Part shown: one piece after another, positions 35,974 to 46,789 of the stretch
Numbering within the stretch: the stretch's first letter is position 1
How the letters are laid out: the number at the start of each line of letters is the position of its first letter
From: Sesamum alatum
Lineage: Eukaryota > Streptophyta > Magnoliopsida > Lamiales > Pedaliaceae
Assembly (NCBI GenBank): GCA_034509735.1
Contig: JACGWO010000003.1
Span: 34,308,466-34,372,465 of the forward strand
DNA length: 64,000 nt
Direction: 5' to 3'
Program-made: the position numbers and the translations under genes
The notes under the pieces: model-generated
Seen by the model: the letters and a program-made list of their open reading frames with translations, nothing else
The model's database searches: none
Told to the model about the DNA's origin: nothing

Positions 35974-36679
35974 GGATTAAATATACTTTGCACCCTTGAA
36001 CTATGCATGTAGTAGCATTTAGGCCCCTAAAGTATGAAAAGTAACAAAAAGGTCCATCATGATATGAATTAATTTTTTTATGACAAAAATGTGCTTATTA
36101 TTTCCACCCCTAAAATATATTTATTTCAACCATTCCACTAAAACATAATTTGAATTATTATAAAAATTATATTTAACATAAATACTATCCAAAATTTATT
36201 ATTTTTATAATTAATATAGAATCTATATAAACTCTATAAATTAATAGTGCATTATAGATTTGCATATTTTATATGCATTATGTTTGATGTAATATTTTAA
36301 GATTGTATCAATATTTTTATTTTTTAAAAAAAGTTCAACATATATATAACAATACAAGCAAAAATTATGTAAATTTTTAAACAGTTATGTAAAAAAAATA
36401 TAAGGACTGTAAATTTATAGAGTTTATATAGGTTCTATACTAATTATAAAAATAATAAATTTTGGATAGTATTTATGTTAAATATAATTTTTATGATAAT
36501 TCAAATTATGTTTTAGGGGAATGATTGAAATAAACATATTTTAGGGGTGGAAACAATAAGGACATTTTCGTCATAAAAAAAATTAATCCATATCATGAGG
36601 GACTTTTTGTTACATTTCATAATTTAGGAGCCTAAATGCGACTACATGCATAGTTAAGGGTACAAAGTGTATTTAACCC
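35974..36679. mobile_element. 706-bp foldback MITE with 9-bp target-site duplication
   Basis: AAATAATTA flanks both ends (35965-35973 and 36680-36688). The two halves are inverted copies for roughly 300 bp each. For example, ACTATGCATGTAGTAGCATT pairs with AATGCGACTACATGCATAGT, and CCAAAATTTATTATTTTTAT with its complement at about 36450. Only a short central loop (about 36250-36400) is unpaired. No coding capacity; Mutator-type by the duplication length. Confidence 0.88.
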
Positions 36680-36918
36680 AAATAATTATTCTGTAGTTTA
36701 CTAGTTTATACTCATTTAACCATTAATTTATTTAACAAAATTGACGAAGAAAATTTGAATCCAAAATAATTAATATATTTTACTATAGAGTGGTTAAAAT
36801 AAATTACATCGTATTTTAATACTTAAGGATATTTTTGTCCTTCATAATAGTTAAGAAAATATTTAATAATAAAAATTATTATAGTTAAGAGGGGGCGGGG
36901 GGTAATCGATAGAAGCAC

Positions 36919-36944
36919 GGGGTGGGGTGGGGTGGGGGTGGGGT
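36919..36944 (+). promoter_or_regulatory. G-quadruplex-forming run upstream of the ELM2 gene
   Basis: Five runs of four or five G separated by single T (GGGGTGGGGTGGGGTGGGGG then TGGGG). A second G-rich run lies at about 36887-36902. It is just upstream of the GC-richer stretch 36960-37157 that probably contains the transcription start. Regulatory function is inference. Confidence 0.5.
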
Positions 36945-38102
36945 GCATCCTTTCATATTCCCTTGGGCTTGGCTCGGCTCAAAATTCCTGACGACCGCTG
37001 AGCTGTAAACACTATACGACCAAACCCCACGCGCGGACTCCTCCAGAGCTCCAGCACCACCGCGGCCTCCGGCGGAGAGTGCTTGGATATCATATCAGAA
37101 TCTAATCAAGGCTATTCTCTACTTCATCTCTCGTCTTTCCGCCCGCTCCAAGTCAAGGTAAATTAACCATGGCTGGATATTAACAAAAATTTAAGTTTAA
37201 ATGAATTATTTGACTTGATTTGGTGTCAGATTCGTAAAGGGTATGCTGGTTTGTTTCAATTTAACTGGTTTGAGGCCTGGAGGCTGAGTTTTGACTTGGA
37301 TTTGGGGTGGCGGGGGGGTTGGCCGGCCCCATGCGTGCTGGGTGCATGGGGTGAAATGGGGGCGCAAATGCCGATGTATCCGTATGTGGTGGTCCATCAA
37401 GCTCCGCCTGTATCTGTATGTCATAGTGCATTCTGGTGTGAGTTTGTATTGGGCTGTGCCAGCGGCATCGGTGCTAGCACGGTGCTGGTTACTCGAAATT
37501 CGAATTTCGTTTTTGTGTTTAAAACAAGCAACGAATCGACCTCCAAGCTAATACCAAATGTACATCTCCATAATCAAGTCTGCCTTGCCGAAAATTTCAC
37601 ATCATGTTATCCCTGTCTGTGCTGTTTTCATGATTACTTAATTGTGATTCTTTCATGGGTTACTGTGAATTACTATTTACATTAGTGATACTGGTCTGTT
37701 TTCTTGAATTGACTGGAATAGCCCTGATCAAATTAAATCGTAACTTGATGAAAATATAGTCAATTGACGCATCTAATGCCACTGGCTTTCGATTCCAATA
37801 ACTGGGCTAGCTTATAAAAGGCCCAAAAGTGATTCAAGCCTTCCTTCAATCTTTTCTTTGCCCTTTAAGCCTATTTGTTATGATTATATTACTGGGTTCG
37901 TACTTTTCTTTTTCTGAAAAATAATTTGGAAACAAGATTAACTCTGGGAATTATGTGTCTAAAGATTCTTACATGTTATGTATTTTTGGTTTCAGAACAG
38001 GTATTAGGAGCTCCGCATTATCAGTGACTTAAATAGTTGTATGCTCTTGAAGTGGGAATTTCAGATTGTGCATTGGTATTTTGCAGTTTCTGGGAGTGAA
38101 GG
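36945..38102 (+). other. Presumed 5' UTR exons and intron of the ELM2 gene
   Basis: A probable non-coding first exon ends at about 37157 (GTCAAG before GTAAATT), and acceptors occur near 38086 (TTTTGCAG) and earlier. Open frames on both strands at 37206-37685 come from a GC-rich intron patch and look non-coding. Confidence 0.5.
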
Positions 38103-40026
38103 ATGACCAGAGAACAAGGGGGAAAAGGGAAGAAAAATGTTAGAGCTTCTTTAAGTGAAGGCATAGAGGATGCACAACAAAATTCAGTTTTTGGAATATA
38201 TTCTGAGGTAGAAATGATTGCTCGTCTTAAAGAGCTTGCTCTGGATCCTTGTAAGCCGCGGTTTGCATGGGATAATTTACAGCAATTGCAAAATCAGATT
38301 CTTAGACTCAGAAAGATTATGGTTCTTGAAGATTCTCACATTCCTTGGGTAAGGTCTTTCATGTACACCTTTTTCCAGGTGCTGCTAAATTTTGATTGAC
38401 ATTTGTTCTTAGGATCTTGCACTCTGGATTCTTTAGAGCTAAACCGCATGGATTGTTGTTTTGATATGTCAGACCATGCAGCGTCAGTCGTCTTGTTTGC
38501 TTTTTCTGTCCTAAAGCCATATATTGAACCTTGGTTATTATCTAATAGTTTCACTTTGCCCTATATTATTCTTGTTGGTACTTGAGTTTTATCTGCCCTC
38601 TCGTAGGATCTCAGTATTATTTCCTATTGATTATCAAACCTTAAAATCTCTCTACTTTGAATAAAGAAAACAGTCTCTGAACTACGAGACGAGAACAGTC
38701 ATATTTTACCTTTGTTAACAAGCTCGTGGTCGTTTTTGCGTCTTTCTTTTCCTCATGAAGATGAAAGTATCTATTTATGACTTTGCCTGCCTTGAATGAC
38801 TACTCATCCTTTCATTCCCCTTATAGCACTTTCTTGTTAGCTTAAATCAACTCTTATTTGTTACCATGGGTCCTCTTTTTACTTTCTCACAGAGGAAACG
38901 GAAACTTGAGCAGTTTGTCAAGGATAAGCTGAGAGCTCCATCTGGCTTTGCTATGCCTAAGCAACAAAATAGAATAAAACTGCAGAGGCAGTTATCACAT
39001 GCCTCGTCAGTTTCATGCTTGCTTGATTCAGTTGACTCTACTGAATCTCTTCACAAGAGAACTCCCTTCAACTCTCTTAGTGCGAGCAGTTTATTGACGT
39101 TTGACGACACTCTACCTGAGAAACATGCATCAGAAAATTCCTTCATGGATAATATGGTACATTGGAATTTGCCCAGCAAAGATCTATCGTTGATGGTAGA
39201 TTCTGATGAATCTGTAAATGGTTCAAACTCTTCGAGCCAAGAGAAGCAAAATCCTAATGATGCACCATCAACGGAAATTAATGAAATTCGCTATTTGAGC
39301 CCACGGACATCAGATGGACCAAGCAGGAGACGCCGTGAGCGAACTCTCCTTTCAATCAGGTTACGGAACATCATTGGAGATCATCTACAAAGAAAGGCTA
39401 TTCCAATTGGGCCCCGATTCCAGGCCGATGTCCCTCAGTGGAGTAACACAGTGAACAGAAGTATTCTTGTCGATACTTATTATCGTGATTCTGATAATGC
39501 CAAATGGTTGGGGACCCAAATGTGGCCAATTGAAATTGGAAATATGGAAAGTACTGGAAGAACAATTGGAAAAGGGAGGCCCAACTTATGCCGCTGCATT
39601 TCTCCAGGATCTGTTGATTGCATTAGACGGCACATACTTGACAAAAGGCTACTTCTGCAGTGTGATCTTGGTCCTGCTTTCTTTAGTTGGAAGTTTGATG
39701 AGATGGGTGAGCAAGTTTCAAAGTCATGGACGCTGAAAGAGCGACAAACTTTTGAGTCACTAGTACAAATGAGATCATCATGCAAGGGGAAGAACTTTCT
39801 GAAGCAGGCCTTGAAGTGTTTTTCCAACAAATGTAGGAATGACATTGTCAGTTATTACTTCAACGTTTACATTCCACAGCGAATGAGCATGCAGGCAAGA
39901 TCTTCTTCTGTTAACCAAATTGATACTGATGATGAGGAGGAGGAAGAAGTCAATTACATGGGTATGCAGAAAAGATCTGAATCCAGGACCCTTATCAGGA
40001 CTTTTAAATATGTAAAGGCTCGATAA
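38103..40026 (+). CDS. ELM2-domain (degenerate SANT/MYB-like) nuclear protein
   Basis: Two coding exons, 38103-38348 and 38893-40026, 1380 nt, 459 aa. The start MTREQGGKGKKNVRASL opens a region with a conserved helix (YSEVEMIARLKELALDPCKP). The ELM2 core is at about residues 250-265 (AIPIGPRFQADVPQW). It is followed by TQMWPIE, RPNLCRCISPGSVDCIRRHI, and the block GPAFFSWKFDEMGEQVSKSW. The latter leads into a SANT-like helix (TLKERQTFESLV, then KCFSNKCRNDIVSYYFNVYI) and an acidic tail DTDDEEEEE. This is the plant ELM2/MYB-like family that includes ARID-containing relatives, but no ARID is present. ELM2-SANT proteins usually join histone deacetylase complexes; for this protein that is inference. 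Extra introns in the 3' UTR are possible. Confidence 0.88.
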
Positions 40027-42848
40027 TCTTTTTCGGGCTTCTTAGCAGTTAAGTGTGACTAAGCTCACAGCAATCCATGAGTCCCTTGAGAAGGTATGTT
40101 TCCTAGCCAGAATTTACCTCACACATGTTTCTCTCCATTTCCTGGTAGATCTCCCAGAAATTTTATTGGGTTCCATATAAAACTAGTATGCTAAACCTGC
40201 ACGTGAATATTACAGCTTTTCCACTCAGCACTTGGTGTTGAGATGGTTATTTTGAAGACAGAATTAGAATTGAGCTTGATGTGTTATAATATTAATTCAC
40301 GTAAGTGGTTATTCTCAAGGCAATATTATTGGTTGTGATATTTACTCCTTGTTTGTTCATAAGTGAAAGTGGGCTCCTCTGCAGTGTATAGAGTTTTATA
40401 GTTAGTCTTTGATAACAATATATAAAATCCATCCAAGCAAATTCATGGGACTATGCCAATCTACCTCTTGTTCATTGGGAATTCAATTCAATGCTAATTG
40501 GTCTCTCCCTAGCCAAGAATTCAAATTTCGAGTTTGCATTTGAATTAAGGCCATTGACCAAATAAATCTCCATTTTCTTCAATTTTGTCAAGTTCTTATA
40601 TTCATTCCTCACGCCTTGCAGTTGAGAGTGAACAAAATGATGGTAATTGAATCTTGAAGCATTTCACGGTTCAGGCTAAAATGACTATATGGGAAAGAGG
40701 AAGTTCATCCATTGTTCATGTTGAATCTGGGTCTGCCTCCAGGGAGCTGCATTAAGGATTGGCAGCATAGTTCTGTTCTCAAGTCAAGTAACAGGGAGAA
40801 GGGGCAAGTATCGCGATGCATTTGGTAAGTTGTCGTCATGCAGCGATCATATGTCAATTTTTTGGAGTAATGCAGGTGGAAGAAGGCATTTTGGTGTTAA
40901 CATACTGATTTTGTTCAAATACAATTCGTGCCTTTGTTGTTTATATTTCAGAAATCTACTCTTTCATAATTCATATTTGAACACATTTCCAAACTCACCC
41001 TTGTTACTATGAAGCAAACTAAAAAGTGTTTCTGAAGTGCATCACCTTTTTGACAAAGATGCCTCATTTGTTTATGATGCTTAATACCAAGATGCCAAGA
41101 GCAAGTTGGAATGTTTTTCTTGCCACTTTTTGACTTTAATCTCTCTAAATTTCTCGATAGTTGAGCTTTAAATGTATCATAACCAAAAAACTCTCATCTT
41201 GATAAACACTAACAAGTGCCTGCCTAGTGGTATATTAATTAGTCGATTTGGTTCTTCAATTTCCCAACTCTCCAGAAAACAAAAAATAAATAAAACAAAA
41301 GAAAACAATATCTTGTTTGTGAATGGTGGACTTTGCTATCTCAGGTTCTGTGTGCTTTCGGGGTTTCGCACTGTGACCTCTAACTTTTTCTAGGCACGGG
41401 TTTAATTTAATTCCAAAAAATTTATATTTCATAAGATTTTTCAAATTCGTGACAGATTTTATTTCCATACTTAACATCTAAATCTTTATATTTTTCCGGA
41501 TTGAGTTTGATTATATATGAACCAATTATATGGTAAAAGTAATATACTTATAGTACGAAGCAAGAGACTTGTTGTATGATATTGATTCGATCAGATCTGT
41601 TTTAGATAAGAATTTTTCTTAATATTGGCATTCAATACCACCAACTTCTTGGCGATTCCGTGATCTAAGCTATAGCTCATGATTCCCAAACCAACAAATT
41701 AATAGTACAATATAAGAATTACAGAGAAAGACAACGAGACCAGAGTATCCTCTTTTGTTAGTCGAACAAAGAATCTTGGAAAATGGCAAACAATGTGTAT
41801 TGAAAAAAGAAAGTAGACAGAAGCATGTGTGCGCAAGCACAAAAGTATATATATATAGAGGGACAGCTCAAACAAGTCTTGAAGTAACAACATTCACAAT
41901 GAACCAACATTCCCTCTGAAACAAGTCACATTATCAAATCGGGAGACAAATCTGTCCGTTTCCAATATTTCATCGACCACATTATTCTTCCTTTTTCTCT
42001 GGTGGACGATCCACTTTGCTTTGTTCCAATGATAAGGGCCAAAAACGATGACCATTCCAACACGAATGAGAGCAACAATCATTGCTGACAAACACATAAA
42101 TCATGAAAATCACTCCCCCGAAAGTCTATTACCACCTAAGTTATCAAAGGTCTAAGATCAACCACAACAAGGATGAGATGCACCATACATAGGAAGCCAT
42201 GGTAGAATACAACTCTTTGTGTCTGATTGAGGTTACTACTAGGTATTGAAGTTTATTACATCGCATAAGATTCTGTCTCTGAGATATTTGAACTCTTAAC
42301 TGGGACCGGCGCTGTCCCCCGTTGTGCTGATGGTATGCTTGTGTTCTTGTTCCGATAATTCCGCCTTTGTAGAAATCAGATCAGAAAAGCAGATACAGCT
42401 TTAAAGCAGAGGGAGAAAGCGAAACTGCTGTAGATAAAATCACTGACGAATTTCTTTTATCATCGGAATGAAAAAATATGTGCAAACCCCAGTAAGCAAT
42501 TTGATGAGGCCACATAGTATGTATGATCTGCTTTCTGAAATTTTCATATAATTGAATGATATATGATTAGACCCGAAACTTTAATCAATATCCAGAATAG
42601 AAGAATAGAAACAGAAGGAATCAGCATCATCAATTACCACGAAAGATTAAGGAATGACCTCCATAACAGGGCCAGAGACACAGAAACATTCAGATTTTCT
42701 CATTATTAAGATACTCATAACAATATCCTGACCAAAGATTCAAATGCATTGCGAACGACAAGATCGAGTTGGCAGATGTGATTACACGACAAATGCTGCA
42801 AAGTTAACATTAAATCAAAAGAAACAACTAGAGGACCTTGAATCAATC
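40027..42848. other. Intergenic region between the ELM2 and OCTOPUS-like genes
   Basis: 3' flanks of two convergent genes. GT/AG-like signals around 40094, 40620 and 42090 suggest spliced 3' UTRs but cannot be resolved. A short minus-strand frame (41894-42097) is described separately. Otherwise nothing recognised. Confidence 0.5.
41894..42079 (-). other. Unassigned short open frame behind a good splice acceptor
   Basis: The minus strand shows GTGTTTGTCAG followed by a frame reading MIVALIRVGMVIVFGPYHWN, then KAKWIVHQRKRKNN, ending FRGNVGSL and a stop. It has one hydrophobic segment followed by a basic stretch. I do not recognise it. It could be the last exon of a small gene or chance sequence in the 3' flank of the OCTOPUS-like gene. 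Confidence 0.2.
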
Positions 42849-44891
42849 TCAATACAGCCTCAGGACACTTCTTGCTATCGAGTGTGAGTTATTGGGCTTG
42901 ATTTTACCCAGGCCCCCTCCTCTCCGGCTGCTCCTCATTGGCGTCAAGTAGAACCGCAGGAGTCCATTATCGACATGGTTAGGAGAGTAGCGTGCACTCC
43001 GATTCTTCTCCAACACAAAATCATCCCTCTTCTTCTTCCCATGCCCATTCGTTTCAACGCCTGATCTCCTCATACTCCCAAATGATCCCCCAATGTGATT
43101 GCCATTTCTCCAGCTCACACTGCTGTTGCTTCGCAACATACTTCTGTTAAATCCACTTCTTACATCTCCATTCCCTTCTCTCCTCAAGTCCTGCCAAGAC
43201 TCAGATAATGACCTCTCTACCCCATTTACTCTACTGTATTTTTCCTCCTCATCCTCATCTTTGTTCCCACCATTACGCCGCTGTATAAAACCCCATATTC
43301 TCCAACTCCACCTCCTAGACTTTTTCGGCTCCTTTCTATCTCCATTCCCTATCACAGAACTGCTACTATCCCTAAATCCACTACCCAATTCAAAAGTCTC
43401 AGAACAATCATCTCGCAAAGAATGTGAACTTGAATCCCTCAAGTCTCTTTCCCCCACCATCACTTTTGCCCCATGAAAACAATCTGCAGTTGTGGGTGAA
43501 ACCTTTGCATTAGACACCATCTTTAGTTCATCAATCTCAGCCACAACTGCAGCCGCAGTCTTCCTAATTGAACTAGACCTATCAAGACTCTTCCTCCTCC
43601 TTGAAGAAGAATCTGAATAGTACTCCCTAGTCTGTGTTGTGCCTCCAGGCACACCACCCTCGCCCTCGATAACACAGTTACTAGTTGGTTCCTCCACTGG
43701 AATTTGCATATCAGAACGAGAGACGTGCATGGCTGGGGCATCCTCCATTACAGAAACCATAGGTGCCATTCTTGGGAAACTCCTCCCTATCAAATAACCA
43801 TCCCAAGAAGCTCGAGGCTCATCAAAAGAATACCTTGGATCATCAAAGCTGATTCTTCCAGCATCAAGTGAAAACCTTGGATCGGTGTCACAAGACCTCC
43901 TCCCAAACCCATAATCAGCAATCTCAGACTGAGTCTCCCTATACTGCCTAGATAATGGCTTCTCCACAGGCAATGTAGCGAACTTGTCACCATTGGTCTG
44001 CTTCTTCATCTTCTGCTTCCGCCTCCACTTCTGCCATTTCTTGCTAAAAACAGATGCGGCAGCCCAAAACCCCCCTCCTGAACTCTTCTTCACCTGAGCA
44101 TCAAGATCAATATGGTCCTTCATAGGCTTCAAATTACTAACACTCACGACCTCTTCTTCTACGATCTCGCCACTATTAACCTCAACTTCAACCGCATTTC
44201 TCAGATTCTCCAAATGAGAATCTCGAACGGGCCTTATTTCGCCTCCGTCACCATCATTATCGTCATCATACACAACAATATCATCCTCTACATTTTCAGG
44301 GTCTCTAAAATCCTCCTCATTTTCTGTTTCCTCAAAAACGGGCTTATTGGCGACAGAAGATTCGATTTTGCTATTTTGGTGGTTTTGATGAGAGGAGGAA
44401 GCGGCAGAAGAGGAGGGTTTATTATTAGTAGCACCAGCACCACTTTTATTGTCGTCGTCGAGTGAAAAGAGCGACCAGAGAGTATTCCTCACCCTAACAT
44501 CGCAAGATTTTCTCTGGGGCTCAAAACATAGGCCTAAAGCTTCGTTCTTGGAAGCAGAAAAAGACTTGGTACGACGTAGTTCGGGGAAAAATGAAGCGGG
44601 TTTTGAGGGTTTTGGAAGTGGTGGTGGAGGGGGAAAGTTGTTGGGCTTTGAGGTAGAGGAGAAGAGGGATTTGATAGCTGCTGCCGCTGCAGCAGAGGCG
44701 GAGGAGGGTCGGCGAGAAGAGGAAGGAGTATTAGAGGAGGAGTGATCTAGTGTGGTGAGGCGCTCACAGAGGCAAGATGGGCAGAATCCGGTGAAGTGCT
44801 CGTTGGGGTGACGGTCGCAGCTAAAGGAGGATCGCGGTGGCTGCGGCGGCTGCGGAGGCGGCGCTGTTGGGTCTGCAGAAGTGGGATTCAT
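42849..44891 (-). CDS. OPS: OCTOPUS-like protein (UPF0503), phloem polarity factor
   Basis: Single exon, 680 aa, near the roughly 685 aa I recall for Arabidopsis OCTOPUS, a polarly localised, membrane-associated protein that promotes protophloem differentiation and brassinosteroid signalling. Visible family blocks: a Pro-rich start MNPTSADPTAPPPQPPQPPR; SCDRHPNEHFTGFCPSCLCE; FFPELRRTKSFSASKNEA; QRKSCDVRVRNTLWSLFS; FWAAASVFSKKWQKWRRKQK; LPVEKPLSRQYRETQSEIAD; RRSCDTDPRFSLDAGR; SSSRRRKSLDRSSSIRKTAA; and the end SIARSVLRLY. It has no transmembrane helix, and long acidic and Ser-rich stretches. The frame is open to 44924, adding 11 residues (MARCADILPTV), but the conserved start is the MNPT methionine, so I use 44891. 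Upstream is purine-rich. Confidence 0.92.
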   Translation of the reverse strand: MNPTSADPTAPPPQPPQPPRSSFSCDRHPNEHFTGFCPSCLCERLTTLDHSSSNTPSSSRRPSSASAAAAAAIKSLFSSTSKPNNFPPPPPLPKPSKPASFFPELRRTKSFSASKNEALGLCFEPQRKSCDVRVRNTLWSLFSLDDDNKSGAGATNNKPSSSAASSSHQNHQNSKIESSVANKPVFEETENEEDFRDPENVEDDIVVYDDDNDGDGGEIRPVRDSHLENLRNAVEVEVNSGEIVEEEVVSVSNLKPMKDHIDLDAQVKKSSGGGFWAAASVFSKKWQKWRRKQKMKKQTNGDKFATLPVEKPLSRQYRETQSEIADYGFGRRSCDTDPRFSLDAGRISFDDPRYSFDEPRASWDGYLIGRSFPRMAPMVSVMEDAPAMHVSRSDMQIPVEEPTSNCVIEGEGGVPGGTTQTREYYSDSSSRRRKSLDRSSSIRKTAAAVVAEIDELKMVSNAKVSPTTADCFHGAKVMVGERDLRDSSSHSLRDDCSETFELGSGFRDSSSSVIGNGDRKEPKKSRRWSWRIWGFIQRRNGGNKDEDEEEKYSRVNGVERSLSESWQDLRREGNGDVRSGFNRSMLRSNSSVSWRNGNHIGGSFGSMRRSGVETNGHGKKKRDDFVLEKNRSARYSPNHVDNGLLRFYLTPMRSSRRGGGLGKIKPNNSHSIARSVLRLY

Positions 44892-44984
44892 AACCGTTGG
44901 AAGTATGTCCGCACACCTAGCCACCTGGTCATGTTAGTAAGTGCAACAACATTGCATTAGGCAATGTGTGTGCATCGGACAGAG

Positions 44985-45070
44985 AGAGAGAGAGAGAAAG
45001 AAAGAAGGAAGGTCTGTGTCTGAAGAAGAGAGAAAAAGGAGGAGAAAGGAAAGGAAAGGAAATAAAGAAG
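44985..45070. repeat. Purine-rich (GA/GAAAG) tract upstream of OPS
   Basis: Plus strand GAGAGAGAGAGAGA followed by AAAGAAAG and GGAAAGG repeats, about 100 bp upstream of the OPS start. On the transcribed strand it is a CT-rich leader. Confidence 0.8.
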
Positions 45071-45284
45071 GAAAGGGAGACGGAAAACGTATTTAGCTGC
45101 TGCTCTCTTTTAAATTCTGGCTTCCAACTTTTCCGTTGGATGCTCTTTCAGTTTCACTTCTCCAATCCAAAGTACAGTTTTGCCCTTTATACTCGAATTC
45201 CCAATCCCAATTTCAATTTCAGGGGCAGAGGGCTGGAAGGAATTCGATTATTTATTTCCGGTCTCTAATATGGTAATCCCATTC

Positions 45285-45313
45285 CCCCTCCCCTCCCCTC
45301 CCCTCCCCTCCCA
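45285..45313 (-). promoter_or_regulatory. G-quadruplex-forming run on the OPS coding strand
   Basis: The plus strand is CCCCCT followed by CCCCT repeats, so the minus (OPS sense) strand carries six runs of three to five G separated by single A. It lies about 395 bp upstream of the OPS ATG, in promoter or 5' UTR. Function not shown. Confidence 0.5.
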
Positions 45314-45640
45314 CATTAACTCCTAATTACTCCAATTATTGACCCAACTCAACTCCTACTTTCTCAATCAATGTCAAAAAAATTTCCCCATTTTTTCGGA
45401 TTAAAATTAAATTACATTTTAAGGGTTTTCTTGTTCCATTGTAAATCCGAAATTAGATTTTTTTTTAAAAAAAAATTATTTTCAAAAATTCCAAAGTACA
45501 ACTAAGTAATTTTCCTCTTAAATCAGTATATAGATTATTTTTTTTATTTTTTTTATTTTTTTGTTTTTGGGGTTGAGGGGGACTTTGGATTTTCAAAGAT
45601 TCCTGTCGGAGAGAAAAAGCAAAAGCTAATCACGCCATCA

Positions 45641-45666
45641 CCTCTCTCTCTCTCTCTCTCTCTCTC
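45641..45666. repeat. (CT)n microsatellite
   Basis: Thirteen or so CT units, followed by a pyrimidine-rich stretch to about 45800 that keeps long spurious frames open (45553-45955). No gene is supported there. Confidence 0.9.
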
Positions 45667-46377
45667 ATCTTTGTTTCTCTCTCTGAAAATCTGAATAATG
45701 TGGGTTGCATTCTCAAATCGCTTTCTTCTCTGCTTTTTCTTTTTTTCCCCTCTCACTCTGCTTTTCCTTTTCTCAGTTTTGGGGTTTCTTTTTGTTTTCC
45801 AATTTCCAATTTTCCCTCACTTTTTCTCGATTTCCATTTGGGTTTTATGTTTCTATAATAACATACCCGCCCGCTCCCAACACTCTGCTCCAACTACGGG
45901 GACATCACTATGCTACACCCATTTCGGTAACTCTATTTTCCTAAAATATATTTAAAATATGAGAAACATAAATTCATTTAATAATATATTAATTAGATAA
46001 TTATATATTTCATAAGTCCAAGCAAATTTTCTGTCAGCACAATTGCCTAATTAACTGACTCCACAACTATCTTCTTTTTTCTAATGATTTATTTACAATA
46101 TTTTATGCAACATATATCTACGACACTGATTTATTAAACTCATTCTTTCTAAAGGAAAAATAAAAAATAAAAAAATTATACATCCTAAGAGCAATAACAT
46201 TGGCTATGTTGCTTTCCAATATTTTAGCATTTTTAATCAACTTAATAATTTAGCAGTAATTCATCCTTTAAGATATATATATATATATATATATAGTTGT
46301 GGTAATTTTTGACAATTTTGATGTTCTCAAAGACTTACACCATACCTTGATAGTTTAAGCCGTGGGATTTTTTAGGG

Positions 46378-46789
46378 GTAGTTATACTTAAATTCCTTTT
46401 AAAAATATAAAATTACACTTTATTTTAAATAAATTACAAAATTACACTCCTTTAAAAAATTCAACATTTACACTTGATTTCCTTTCAGTAGGATTTGGAT
46501 TAAAAATGTAATAACGTTAACCTCACTTTCAATTATATATATATATATATATTATATTTATCCCCTTATAAGTATAAAACTATAAATGAGAATGTTAAAT
46601 GTAGGACAAAAGTAAAATTTTATTTATTTATTTTTTTCTGCTAACGTTAATATTTTTTATTCAAACCCTAACGGAAGGGGGTCAGGTGTATATGAGCAAT
46701 TTTTGAAGGGAATGTAAGTATAATTTCAAAATTTTTTTAGGAAAAAGTATAATTTCGTATTTTTAAATAGACTCTAAATGTAATTAACC
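46378..46789. mobile_element. MITE, relative of the 23089-23587 element
   Basis: The left end GGTAGTTATACTTAAATTCC pairs with the complement of CTCTAAATGTAATTAACC. The interior reads like the 23089 element: AAATTACACTCCTTTAAAAA, then a CCTTTCAGTAGGATTTGGAT region versus TCAAACCCTAACGGAAGG. No exact target duplication was found. Confidence 0.65.

Noticed and set aside
37215..37685. 156-aa frame upstream of the ELM2 gene
   Set aside because: It sits between a probable 5' UTR donor (37157) and the coding exon. Frames on both strands come from local GC richness.
43099..44745. Several plus-strand frames inside the OCTOPUS-like gene
   Set aside because: They are antisense shadows of the repetitive Ser/Pro/Glu-rich OPS coding sequence.
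45553..45955. Frames encoding Phe/Leu-rich peptides that mimic membrane proteins
   Set aside because: They arise from a CT-rich pyrimidine tract; no conserved motif.
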